Shown piece after piece: positions 1 to 9,370 of a stretch of DNA of 11,553 bases. Both the position numbers and the translations under genes were made by a program. The number at the start of each line of letters is the position of its first letter. Position 1 is the first letter of the stretch. The DNA comes from an uncultured Clostridia bacterium (GTDB lineage Bacteria; Bacillota; Clostridia; Christensenellales; UBA1242). Location of the stretch: NCBI GenBank assembly GCA_946487985.1, contig CAMLUY010000020.1:1-11553 (forward strand), in the 5' to 3' direction. The notes under the pieces are model-generated. The model did not search any database. It had not been told where the DNA came from and worked only from the letters and a program-made list of their open reading frames with translations.

Positions 1-65
1 AAATTACTTTGTTTTTTTTCGGCGGTATGATAAAATCAAAGTATAAACAAAAAGAGGTAAACTGC
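1..65 (+). promoter_or_regulatory. Upstream region and ribosome binding site of the giant surface-protein gene
   Basis: AGAGG at 53-57 lies 8 bases before the ATG at 66 and is the reason for choosing that start over an in-frame ATG at 9, which has no ribosome binding site and would put a charged stretch ahead of the signal peptide. TATGAT at 26-31 is a possible -10 box, but only a weak -35 candidate (TTACTT, 4-9) is visible. The T-run at 11-19 could instead be the tail of a terminator that begins outside the window. The ribosome binding site is convincing; the promoter is a guess. Confidence 0.45.
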
Positions 66-179
66 ATGAATAAGGTTCAAAAACTTTTCAATTCAATTAT
101 GCTTGCTTTTGTGCTGATTTGCTTTGCTGCCGCAGGGCTGCATTTTTCTGACAAAAGAACAAGTCTGACAAGCAGTGCC
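66..179 (+). other. Signal peptide-coding segment of the giant protein
   Basis: The first 38 codons give a short basic n-region (MNKVQK), a hydrophobic stretch (IMLAFVLICFAAAGL, residues 11-25) and a polar segment ending in SSA. Export by the Sec pathway is the expected result. The cleavage site is uncertain: after A23 (AAA) or after A38 (SSA). C19 lies inside the hydrophobic core with Ile at -1, so this is not a usable lipobox. Confidence 0.75.
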
Positions 180-3100
180 GAAGGGCCAAACTATGAGCAG
201 ATTTCAAACGATCTGCCACAGTACCTTGACATTACTCTGCCAGACAGCGGCGACGCGGCAAATGCTGTTGGACATGTGGGGAATGAGATATTCTTGATGC
301 AAAGCGGCAGTAATGTCAATTTGTCAATCGCAAAGAATGATTTTGTGACAAACCCAAATCCAACCGATGAGAACGATCCTGAAAAAAACTATGCTTATAT
401 TCCTGATGATGCGTCACCAGATGAATATTACTATTTCAGGTTTCAAAATGACATGTCGCTGTACTTTAATTTGACAAACACTGAAATTGCAGCCGGAGCA
501 ACTGGCGAGAACCTCATGCAAGGACAAAGCATTGAAAACTATCGTTTCGAAAGTAAAAAGCCTTTTGTGCCAAATGGACAAACTTTTGCTCCGCAGAAAC
601 TTGATGTTGATTTCAAGCTGAACACTAGCATATCAGATGAGGAAATGTTTAACGGCAATACTGTTGCTTTGAACCGCGAAGGCTGCTATACTTTGGTAAT
701 TTCAGTCAACTACCTCTACACCAATAATGGCGGCGTAACTTTTGTTCCTGGCAGTGCGACAATCAACTACACTTTCATGATGTTCAACAGTAATACATAT
801 TTTGACACTATTACCGGTCTGCCAAACATACAGCCTAATGCAAGCATACAATCGACAACCTTGACGACCTCTGACACATACTCAATGATGTATTTTTACA
901 ACTATGCATATGCGCTGGATGTAAACAACCTGCCATCATTTACATATGCCCCTGATATTTATCAAATTACAGTAACCTATACAGATATTGACCAGAGAGT
1001 TTCAACAGTAAGCGTCGTTTATCGCGATGGACAGTTTGTGCAGCTTGACAGCGAGGGAAATGAAGTCAGCCCAAGTTTTGTTCAAGCAGTGATGTCTGGC
1101 GAAGAGGCAAGGCTGATTATGTTTGACCTGGGAAGCTATGACCTTTCATTCCAGTACCTTTACAAAACCAATGTTGATGGTGTTAGCAACATTTATGAGC
1201 TGCCATTAGCCGATGAGCTTGAAGGCAACAATCAGCTTCAAAACAAAAGCCAAAGGTTGTATGTATATGGCTATCAGGCAGTATACTCAGACCTTGCGAA
1301 CATTGACCCATCGACCAATCAGCCAAGTGCGGTTGAGTTGAAGACATTTGACCTTGATACCGCAAAATATGTTAAAACTGCTGACATTACAAGTGCAATG
1401 AACAGCTATATTAGAGAAAATGAAGTCAGCACCGCCTCTGACCACCCATACAACAATATTAATATGGCGTCACCATCATATTCATCAAATCTGAATGCAA
1501 ACACCTTGAAAGAGATTGCAACAAGATATATCAACAGTGCTGATGCGCCTGAGCCTGTATCAACCAATCAGACACCTGTTAAATTCTTGTCAAATGCCAT
1601 TCTTTCGACTAATTTCAGCTATTATTACAAAGTAAGCGAAGGTGAAAACGGTTTGGAGCTGTCTAATGGCAAGGTTTTTGAAGGATTTAATCAGAGCGAA
1701 CCTGGCGTGTATCTGTACATTGTGCAATATCAGTATGACAACTATATGTCAGAAACAGGTACGCTGCAAAGAGAGTACTTCCACTATCAAGTGTTCTATT
1801 TTGAAATCACCAACACAATACCATCAGTGACCGTACTTGACAGCGACTTTGATGAGGTGTATACATCTGGATTTACAAACAAAAGCGTATACATTCTGAA
1901 CAATGCAAGAAACAATGAGTTTGACGCAAATGTGACCATTACCCTTTCGGCATATGACTATTCAACAAGAAGCTATTTCTTCAATGACACACCAATTACC
2001 GAGCTGAGCAGTTATGGCTTCGCATATAGACAATTTGAAATGAGTGTTGAAGAAGGCGATGAAGAGTATAACGAAAATGTCGGCGGCAAGTATGGCATCT
2101 TGATTGACAACAGCAGCAGATATGCAAACGCGCTTTTCACCGTCAAAATCAATTCTGTAAACAGTGAAAAACCAAGCGTAAGAACATTCACCATTGATAC
2201 AAATGAAATTACGATAAGAAATCCTCGAAACGTAAGCTATTCATCAAGCACAACATACCGAATTGGTAACGAGATTTCATCATATAACACAAACAACCCA
2301 TTAATCTTTTCATGGAACGATAAAGCAAGTGGTGCGGCAACTTATGGGCAAGTGAAATATTTGCCAATGACTGAAATCAACTACTACTCATCACAAACAA
2401 GTGAATCTACATTATCTCAACTTTTGTACTACTGGGTGAACAAGGGTATACTGCCAGTTTCGTACAAGATTGACCTTGCTGCAAGCAGCTCATGGACTGA
2501 GTATGCAAACTCAAAGCAATTTACTTCGACAATTGACGCCACATATGTAAAGTCAAATAATGGTTTTTACATTCTTGAAGTTTATGACCAGGCAGGCAAC
2601 AGCAGTTTTGAAATTTATCTGATTGACAACAGCAGCCCTGTATTCGTACTGCACTCAATGGATAATATGGGTGAATTGCGACAAATTTTGACAAGTGGCG
2701 GAAGCCTGTCTGTCCCAGAAGAAATTTCCACTACACTGACTGTGGAGTGGGCAGAAAATAAAGCGATTTATATTGATAATATTGAGGAATATACCAATAT
2801 TACTCCTTACCCTTACACAGAAGATTATTCCAGCGCTTTAACAAAACTTAGTCAGCTTCTGTCAAGTTTTTTCAGCGTAACACAAAACAGCGACAACCTT
2901 TTCAGTGTAACCAACATCAGCACACCAACCGTCAATGAGGGCAGCTCAGCAAGCTCTGACCAGGTGTCAACAGGCATTACAAATTATAATGGAACTTACC
3001 TGAAAATTGGCATCAATGACATATCTTATATAAAATCACCTGATACTGACACATATCAGCGATACCAAGATATATCAAGATTTGAACTTGACCTCATCAA

Positions 3101-6100
3101 CGACCAAGGCATGGCAAACGAAGGCACATACAAATTCCTGTTGAGAGATGGTTCAAATACCATGTCATACAATAATGAATTGTACAACTACACAAACTAT
3201 CCAAGCGGATTCTTGACATTCAATATTACTTCGGACGATGCAAAACTGACGGTATATCGTCAGGATGGCGACGAACGAGTAAACCTTGACTATGCAAGTT
3301 TCAGTTTGAATGGCAACCTTTACTCCTATGATGACAACGGTGAAACAGTCTATACTCACCTGCCACCAAGCAGCACGACAGAAAATGGCGATGAATATGT
3401 AGAGAGCGATTTGACATACAAATTTACCTACTTCACTCCAATAAATGCTGATGATGAAATTTCAGTATCATTCATACCTCGCTCAGAAAAGGGCTCGGTT
3501 TTGCAGTCAGTATACCTAACATACTATGAGTATGAAAAGAAGTATGAGAAAGTTGACGGACGATATTATTACTACTATGATATCAAAGATGAATACACGT
3601 TGAGAATTCCTCTTTATGAATATTCCAGCGATGTTGTAGTGGAGGAAGGCGAAGAGTATACACGAGAACTTGGACTTGGCACAGGAGGATCGCTTCTTGC
3701 AGGAAGATATGTAATCGAAAGAGAGTATGTTCAAGACAATGAAACAAGCCAATACGACTTTTTCAGAAGAACAATAACTTTTGACGTTGATGATTTCAGT
3801 TTGATTTCGCAACGCGAAACAGTACAAACCGAAATAGGGCCAGACGGCGAGCAGGCATCATCACTTGAAAGCATTGTAGGCGGCGATATCATTTTGAGTA
3901 TGTACAGCGGAGAAGGCAACTCTTCAATACAAGTTTCTTTCCCATCATACAATGAATCAGGCTTGCAAAACGGTTCATTTTATACCAAAGAAAGCTTTGG
4001 TGAAAACGAAGACCTTTCAATATACTCTGTTGCAGGCAACAAGCTGCCAATGAGCTTGTATGTACCAAAATACAAATATACTGTAATGTCACAGTACAAT
4101 GAAGACACAAACAGCTACTCGGCTTCGTACAACAACAATCTTTCATACTATGGCAAAGCGCAAGCAAAACAAGACGAAGGCGATGGACTTTGGTATGTAT
4201 ATGTAGAAGGCGTAAAGCTTTCAGAGGCCTACCAAAGCCAAGAAGCAGCACAGCAGTACATTGAGCAAAACATAACAATCAAAGACTATGAGTTGAAAGT
4301 TGAAGTGATTGCCAATGTGGTTGAAAATGGACGGACTATAACAAAGTACTACTACTCAAACGGGAATGTTGCAAATGGCTATCTTCTGCTTTATGAGGTA
4401 AGCGAAAGAAATCAGCAAGTTCCTGAAAATGCAACTCCTGCTGAGCCGTTCTATTTGGCAGGCAGCTATGTTGTAACATTGTATCAGTCAAGTCACGCAG
4501 GCACATCCAGTGCATTCTATGACCTGTATAAGTTTGGATTTGAAATTGTTTCGCAAGAGCCAGATTTCACGCTGATTGGGTCTGACGGGTATGAGATTTC
4601 ATCAGTTGGCAACGAGAGAGTAAGCGGCAATACTGCCGATGTGTACTACACAAATTCAAGCGAGATTACCGTTCAATGGGAAATGCCAACCAGCCAGTAT
4701 ATGGCAAAGATTGATGAAGAGCACATCACCATCAACTCCTATCCAAACAACCGCGACCTGTTTGAAGTTTCTTCGATTGAAGGAAGCGGAAATATTCGAT
4801 ATTTGACAATCGAATGCGAAAATCTTTTGAACACAGCAAACAGCTATTTGACCATTTACATGCAGTATGAAGGACACAACAGCACATATTATAACCAAGC
4901 AATAAAGAGGATCTACTTTGACCGATCAGCACCTATGTCCAACCTGCAAACACTGATGAGCGCAACCGAACAGGCGACGACAATACTCACACGAAACTAC
5001 CAAGAATTGAATATGCGCAGGTACGCGAACTATGATAATGTTGAGCAAGATTTGACATCAGTCGACCAAGTTGCAAACATGAGCTATTCATACTCAGCCG
5101 GCACAGGCGCAATGAAGTACTACGGCTATGTTGTCACAACTGACTTTTTCAATAGAACACTGGTAAACACTTTAAGTAATGCAACAACATTCAGATATGA
5201 TACTCAATATATCTACTACACTGAAATAAACTCACTTGAAACCTACACGCAAGTGGACAAAAATTCATTCTCAGCAACCAACTATTACAGGCTCTCAACC
5301 AATGGCGACAACGAGCTAGTTGCCGGCTATTATGAAATTGTAGAGATGGACTATGCTGGCAATATGGTTGTGTACGTTGTGAAACTGATTGACTCATCTT
5401 TCGAAGAAGATGAAAACATCAATCCTGTTGCACTCACCTACACCAACGACTTCTTTACTGAGGAAATTGATATTTTATCCGCAGAGATTACCAATGGATT
5501 TAATATTTACTCGAGCAGCGGATTTACCCTGCACTCGCTTTCATATCAGTCAGACGATTGGTGCATGGTAAGCATTAGGATTGCAGGACAAAGCGCCATC
5601 AGATACATGGCTAGCCCATGGCTTGAAGATGGATATGTTTATAGGATTGTAATCAGCGCTTCTGGCATGGAAATGACGCCTATTGCGCTTTCATCAATAT
5701 TCGAATCAGTCGACTCATCTGCACAAAAGCATAGCATTACCTTTTCAGACAGAATTGGCGGCAGTTTGATCAACACATATCTGTCGATCATGGACGCTAG
5801 CATTACAACGCAGAAAGTTGAAGACCCGAATCATACAAGCGCGATACTCAACATCAGTGTGCCAACGCTTGAACAATATCAATCTACAACTTCAAGCTAC
5901 ATCTTCCCAACACAAATCAGAATTTATCAGTTTGACAATTCCAGCGATGACAGTTGGCGTGAAATCATGATTGCAAACCAACAACCTTATGGTACATGGG
6001 TGCCAGCAGAGGGATATGTTGATGTGCAATACATCACTTTCACTTACATCAACAGCACCACACTTCAAATACGCGTGAACCTTGGTGCTGCAAGCTCGCA

Positions 6101-8510
6101 AAAAGTCAAGTATGAAATCGTCGACAACTTTGGCAAAACAACAACCGTGATACAACTTGCAAACGAAGTGTCATACAGAGAAATCAGTGGACCTGACACA
6201 ATTTACCAAATCACTGAAAGCGACAGCACAGTTACATATCTGTCGAATAAAGAAATCCGATTCTCGTACAACACCCTGCTTTACAATGTAACAATTTACA
6301 ATTCAGATAATGAAGATGTAACAAAGTCAATAGAATACGAGCCGCAAAGCAACAATATCAGTGTGTACAAATTCAAGTCGCCAGAAGATGCAAATGTTTG
6401 GGACGTGTGGTACAGAATTGTTGTGACTGACACAGAAGATGGCGAGCCAATTAAGACACTTCAAGTCAGACTTTATTACGCTCTGCCGTATCTGTCAGGC
6501 AATGCGACAGATGTAATGCAAGGCGGAATAACCTTTGTTGACAAAAACAATACTGTATTGGCGCTAGAAGAGTTTACTGAAATGCCAAACACCACTGTAT
6601 ACTTCAATGGCCGACCATACACAGCGACAGCTCAGGCTGTAACAACATATTCACAAACAGTTCGTGTAAACTTCCCTGATGGCAGCGCACACAATTATGA
6701 AGGCGTGTACCATTATCGTGATGGCTATTCGTACAGCGTATATTTGTCAAATGACAATGGTCAAACCTGGTCGAATGTTACATCATCGCACTACTCTAAT
6801 GGCGGCTGTGCACTTTCAGGGACTGGCGAGTATTGGATTTTGATCAAATATGACAGCGAGGAGTATTTCACCAATTTGTGTCAAATTTTCAAGGTTTCAA
6901 TACTGGATTCATCGACATCATACTATTACATCACAGTTGACGGACTGCCAGTAAGCAAATCTGAAATGAAGTATACCGACCGCAACGGCGTTGAACATGA
7001 CACAAACTATATCGTAAGCGTAAGCTATGATGATAAATTCAACCGCATACAGATTGTTGCAAATGAAGACCTTGATGTTTCAATCAGCGCGCCTACTGTT
7101 GAGTACACGGACACAGACATATGCGTTGAAATTTACAACTACGTATGCAGCGAGTCACGAGGCGATTTCACTATCATTTATATTGAGCCAACAAATGATA
7201 TCCTGTCTGAGTTTACATATACGACGACATCTGGTCAGACAGAGTCACTTGAAACAGAAAGTTTCGTCTTTGTAGACGCAAACAAGGACACCGAGTCTAC
7301 ATTTGACAGGCTGAGGCTTGATTTTACTGCATACTACGGTATTGAGCAGAACAAAGTCAATATTGAAGTAAATAAGCTTTTCAATGGCTCATATGTAAAA
7401 ATCAACCCTACCATTTACCCTACAAGCGAAAACAAGTCATACATTTATCTTGATAAAGCTGGAACATATCGCATTAGGCTGTACGACTCTTGCAGTCCTG
7501 CAAATGTTCAAATGTTCCAAAACAGCCAGTACATTGACTTGATATTCTTGAATACTGTGCCTTTCACTGTCACATACACCGATTCCCTTACAGGCGAGCA
7601 GAAAATGACAGAAAGCGTCAACAATGCCGTTTACAATGGCAATGTAACGCTCAACCTGACCAATCTGGCATCGTACTATTTGGGTTCGGGATACCCTGTA
7701 ATCAGCGTAAAACTTAATGGCAGAGATTATACTGGCTATCAAGTGCAAGATTACAGCTATTCGTTCACTCAACCAGGATATTACTCAGTGACATTCACAG
7801 CAACAAGCAGGTATGGCACACCGCTGAGAGAGGAAGAGTTCAATTTCGTGCTTATGAACGAAAATGAATCAAGGTATGCATATGAATTTGTACAGTACAA
7901 AAACTACTACATTGAAAGCGTGATTAAAGATGGCGTTGACATTACGCAAAACCTTATCAATATCGGCAATTTTACAACTGTCAATGTTGATGGCAAGGCA
8001 TATCTTTCACAGCTTTTGATCAACTATCTTGATTCAAAAACGGGCTCAGGAAGATACCAAATCACAATCAACACAAATGACAAATCTCTTGGCGCTGCGG
8101 CTGATCAAACATTCACTTTCAAATTCTGGATCAATATGAACACGCCTCCTCTTGAAATTTCACTCAAAGAGGGCGACAGCACAACAAAAAATATCACTGT
8201 ACGGTTTAATGTCGCAAACTTGTATAACGCAATGGGTGATTGCTATATACAAATCGGTTCAGACAGATATGAATTTACAAGCGAAAATCTTGCTGACTAT
8301 GGCGTAAACTATGTAATCACAATTCAGAATACAGGAACATACTTCATTCAAGTATATTCAATGAGTGGGCAACTGATGTACTCATACAAGGTAATCAAAT
8401 CAGAACCGCTGAACGCATTTGCAATCATTGCAATCGTGATCGGTGTTGCCGCTGTAATTGCGATTGTATGGATCACCATTTCACTGAGAAAGCGTCAAAA
8501 AGTAAAATAA
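66..8510 (+). CDS. Giant secreted, membrane-anchored protein with many Ig-like modules (2814 aa)
   Basis: I do not recognise a named family. Residues 1-40 form a signal peptide: K3 and K6, a hydrophobic core at about 11-25, and possible cleavage after A23 or A38. Residues 2785-2807 form one hydrophobic helix followed by the basic tail RKRQKVK, so the protein should be exported and held in the membrane with its bulk outside. The ectodomain is rich in Tyr, Asn, Ser and Thr and poor in Cys. A motif like (A/P/N)G-x-Y followed by alternating hydrophobics, a gap, a second strand and often a Pro recurs at about residues 206, 356, 547, 674, 833, 1020, 1213, 1466, 1592, 1754, 2016, 2116, 2254, 2466, 2571, 2662 and 2757. 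Some copies carry DxAGN turns (DQAGN near 841, DYAGN at 1762), as in bacterial Ig-like domains. No LPXTG, enzyme motif or S-layer homology domain was seen. A role as adhesin or surface-layer component is inference. The gene stands alone, convergent with the ribosomal operon. Confidence 0.93.
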   Translation: MNKVQKLFNSIMLAFVLICFAAAGLHFSDKRTSLTSSAEGPNYEQISNDLPQYLDITLPDSGDAANAVGHVGNEIFLMQSGSNVNLSIAKNDFVTNPNPTDENDPEKNYAYIPDDASPDEYYYFRFQNDMSLYFNLTNTEIAAGATGENLMQGQSIENYRFESKKPFVPNGQTFAPQKLDVDFKLNTSISDEEMFNGNTVALNREGCYTLVISVNYLYTNNGGVTFVPGSATINYTFMMFNSNTYFDTITGLPNIQPNASIQSTTLTTSDTYSMMYFYNYAYALDVNNLPSFTYAPDIYQITVTYTDIDQRVSTVSVVYRDGQFVQLDSEGNEVSPSFVQAVMSGEEARLIMFDLGSYDLSFQYLYKTNVDGVSNIYELPLADELEGNNQLQNKSQRLYVYGYQAVYSDLANIDPSTNQPSAVELKTFDLDTAKYVKTADITSAMNSYIRENEVSTASDHPYNNINMASPSYSSNLNANTLKEIATRYINSADAPEPVSTNQTPVKFLSNAILSTNFSYYYKVSEGENGLELSNGKVFEGFNQSEPGVYLYIVQYQYDNYMSETGTLQREYFHYQVFYFEITNTIPSVTVLDSDFDEVYTSGFTNKSVYILNNARNNEFDANVTITLSAYDYSTRSYFFNDTPITELSSYGFAYRQFEMSVEEGDEEYNENVGGKYGILIDNSSRYANALFTVKINSVNSEKPSVRTFTIDTNEITIRNPRNVSYSSSTTYRIGNEISSYNTNNPLIFSWNDKASGAATYGQVKYLPMTEINYYSSQTSESTLSQLLYYWVNKGILPVSYKIDLAASSSWTEYANSKQFTSTIDATYVKSNNGFYILEVYDQAGNSSFEIYLIDNSSPVFVLHSMDNMGELRQILTSGGSLSVPEEISTTLTVEWAENKAIYIDNIEEYTNITPYPYTEDYSSALTKLSQLLSSFFSVTQNSDNLFSVTNISTPTVNEGSSASSDQVSTGITNYNGTYLKIGINDISYIKSPDTDTYQRYQDISRFELDLINDQGMANEGTYKFLLRDGSNTMSYNNELYNYTNYPSGFLTFNITSDDAKLTVYRQDGDERVNLDYASFSLNGNLYSYDDNGETVYTHLPPSSTTENGDEYVESDLTYKFTYFTPINADDEISVSFIPRSEKGSVLQSVYLTYYEYEKKYEKVDGRYYYYYDIKDEYTLRIPLYEYSSDVVVEEGEEYTRELGLGTGGSLLAGRYVIEREYVQDNETSQYDFFRRTITFDVDDFSLISQRETVQTEIGPDGEQASSLESIVGGDIILSMYSGEGNSSIQVSFPSYNESGLQNGSFYTKESFGENEDLSIYSVAGNKLPMSLYVPKYKYTVMSQYNEDTNSYSASYNNNLSYYGKAQAKQDEGDGLWYVYVEGVKLSEAYQSQEAAQQYIEQNITIKDYELKVEVIANVVENGRTITKYYYSNGNVANGYLLLYEVSERNQQVPENATPAEPFYLAGSYVVTLYQSSHAGTSSAFYDLYKFGFEIVSQEPDFTLIGSDGYEISSVGNERVSGNTADVYYTNSSEITVQWEMPTSQYMAKIDEEHITINSYPNNRDLFEVSSIEGSGNIRYLTIECENLLNTANSYLTIYMQYEGHNSTYYNQAIKRIYFDRSAPMSNLQTLMSATEQATTILTRNYQELNMRRYANYDNVEQDLTSVDQVANMSYSYSAGTGAMKYYGYVVTTDFFNRTLVNTLSNATTFRYDTQYIYYTEINSLETYTQVDKNSFSATNYYRLSTNGDNELVAGYYEIVEMDYAGNMVVYVVKLIDSSFEEDENINPVALTYTNDFFTEEIDILSAEITNGFNIYSSSGFTLHSLSYQSDDWCMVSIRIAGQSAIRYMASPWLEDGYVYRIVISASGMEMTPIALSSIFESVDSSAQKHSITFSDRIGGSLINTYLSIMDASITTQKVEDPNHTSAILNISVPTLEQYQSTTSSYIFPTQIRIYQFDNSSDDSWREIMIANQQPYGTWVPAEGYVDVQYITFTYINSTTLQIRVNLGAASSQKVKYEIVDNFGKTTTVIQLANEVSYREISGPDTIYQITESDSTVTYLSNKEIRFSYNTLLYNVTIYNSDNEDVTKSIEYEPQSNNISVYKFKSPEDANVWDVWYRIVVTDTEDGEPIKTLQVRLYYALPYLSGNATDVMQGGITFVDKNNTVLALEEFTEMPNTTVYFNGRPYTATAQAVTTYSQTVRVNFPDGSAHNYEGVYHYRDGYSYSVYLSNDNGQTWSNVTSSHYSNGGCALSGTGEYWILIKYDSEEYFTNLCQIFKVSILDSSTSYYYITVDGLPVSKSEMKYTDRNGVEHDTNYIVSVSYDDKFNRIQIVANEDLDVSISAPTVEYTDTDICVEIYNYVCSESRGDFTIIYIEPTNDILSEFTYTTTSGQTESLETESFVFVDANKDTESTFDRLRLDFTAYYGIEQNKVNIEVNKLFNGSYVKINPTIYPTSENKSYIYLDKAGTYRIRLYDSCSPANVQMFQNSQYIDLIFLNTVPFTVTYTDSLTGEQKMTESVNNAVYNGNVTLNLTNLASYYLGSGYPVISVKLNGRDYTGYQVQDYSYSFTQPGYYSVTFTATSRYGTPLREEEFNFVLMNENESRYAYEFVQYKNYYIESVIKDGVDITQNLINIGNFTTVNVDGKAYLSQLLINYLDSKTGSGRYQITINTNDKSLGAAADQTFTFKFWINMNTPPLEISLKEGDSTTKNITVRFNVANLYNAMGDCYIQIGSDRYEFTSENLADYGVNYVITIQNTGTYFIQVYSMSGQLMYSYKVIKSEPLNAFAIIAIVIGVAAVIAIVWITISLRKRQKVK
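8418..8507 (+). other. C-terminal membrane anchor of the giant protein
   Basis: Residues 2785-2807 run FAIIAIVIGVAAVIAIVW and then ITISL, uninterrupted by charge and long enough to cross the membrane once. Seven residues follow, RKRQKVK, a positive-inside tail. Together with the signal peptide this predicts a type I topology, outside at the N-terminus. A sortase signal would need LPXTG before the helix; the sequence there is KSEPLNA, so covalent wall attachment is not supported. Confidence 0.85.
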
Positions 8511-8530
8511 ACATGCTTATTGATAAAAAC

Positions 8531-8564
8531 AAAAAAGCTTCTGCAATTTTGCAGAAGCTTTTTT
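8531..8564 (+). terminator. Intrinsic terminator of the giant gene, bidirectional in form
   Basis: A perfect 14-bp inverted repeat (AAAAAAGCTTCTGC and its complement) encloses the 6-base loop AATTTT. The right arm ends in six T, giving the U-tract on the plus strand. It starts 20 bases after the TAA. Because the left arm is six A, the minus strand also reads as stem plus U-tract, so it can act as a backstop for transcripts coming from rplA. Confidence 0.9.
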
Positions 8565-8631
8565 CATTATCAATGTCTATGTCTAACATAAACAGACCCT
8601 ATATTTAATTGTCAAGACCTTAATGGACTAT

Positions 8632-8661
8632 AAAAAAGCATACAGTTTTTCTGTATGCTTT
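8632..8661 (-). terminator. Intrinsic terminator of the rpmG-secE-nusG-rplK-rplA operon
   Basis: An 11-bp perfect stem (AAAGCATACAG and its complement, 8635-8645 with 8651-8661) has a 5-base loop. Read on the minus strand it ends in six T (8637-8632). It starts 17 bases after the rplA stop codon, so the operon ends here and does not continue into rplJ-rplL. Confidence 0.88.
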
Positions 8662-8678
8662 GTATGTTGTTGTAATTT

Positions 8679-9359
8679 TTACATTACAACATTGATTTTT
8701 ACACCGCGACCCATGGTTGAAGCGATTGTAACGTTTTTCAAGTATTGTCCTTTTGCTGCCGCTGGTTTTGCTTTGATGATAGCTTCGAGAACTGTATTGA
8801 AGTTATCAATAAGCTTTTCTTTACCAAAGCTTACTTTTCCAATAATGACGTGAACATTGTTTGTTTTGTCAAGTCTGTATTCAACCTTACCAGCTTTTGC
8901 GTCATTGATAGCCTTTGTAACGTCCATTGTAACTGTACCGCTCTTAGGGTTTGGCATCAAGCCTTTTGGTCCAAGAACGCGAGCTACGCGACCTACAAGA
9001 CCCATCATATCTGGTGTTGTGATACAAACATCAAAATCAAGCCAACCGCTTTGGATTTTGGCTATCATGTCTTCTGCGCCAACATAGTCTGCGCCTGCCT
9101 TTACAGCATCATCGGCTTTATCGCCTTTTGCGATGACCAAAACTCTGAGCGACTTGCCTGTCCCATGAGGAAGTATGCAGACACCGCGAACTTGCTGGTC
9201 AGCATTTCTGCCATCAACACCAAGTCTGATGTGAAGTTCAACTGTTTCGTCAAACTTTGCTTTTGGCATTGCAAGCAGAGTTTCAACACCTTTTTCAATG
9301 TCATATGACCTTTCAGTCAAAATTTCATTTGCCTGTTTGATTTTCTTTGTAACTTTCAT
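8679..9359 (-). CDS. rplA: 50S ribosomal protein L1
   Basis: L1 binds 23S rRNA in the mobile L1 stalk, helps move deacylated tRNA out of the E site, and in many bacteria represses its own mRNA. The protein has 226 residues, close to the usual 230. The family signature is clear: PHGTGKSLRVLVIAKG in the first half, then MMGLVGRVARVLGPKGLMPNPKSGTVT, and near the end KAKPAAAKGQYLKNVTIASTMGRGVKIN. The ATG at 9359 follows a strong AGGAGG-like site (GGGGAGG) with 4-5 bases spacing, 11 bases after the rplK stop, so the two genes are cotranscribed. It is the last gene before the operon terminator. Nothing suggests truncation. Confidence 0.98.
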   Translation of the reverse strand: MKVTKKIKQANEILTERSYDIEKGVETLLAMPKAKFDETVELHIRLGVDGRNADQQVRGVCILPHGTGKSLRVLVIAKGDKADDAVKAGADYVGAEDMIAKIQSGWLDFDVCITTPDMMGLVGRVARVLGPKGLMPNPKSGTVTMDVTKAINDAKAGKVEYRLDKTNNVHVIIGKVSFGKEKLIDNFNTVLEAIIKAKPAAAKGQYLKNVTIASTMGRGVKINVVM

Positions 9360-9370
9360 CTTTTCCTCCC

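Noticed and set aside
66..179. Lipoprotein signal in the giant protein (Cys19)
   Set aside because: Cys19 lies within the hydrophobic core and is preceded by VLI, which does not fit a lipobox.
3516..4278. Antisense reading frames of 73-129 codons inside the giant gene
   Set aside because: They lie wholly inside the strongly supported giant coding sequence, lack ribosome binding sites and show no recognisable motifs; they are shadows of its codon pattern.
8745..9308. 187-codon plus-strand frame opposite rplA
   Set aside because: Entirely antisense to L1, with Cys/Phe-rich composition typical of a shadow frame.
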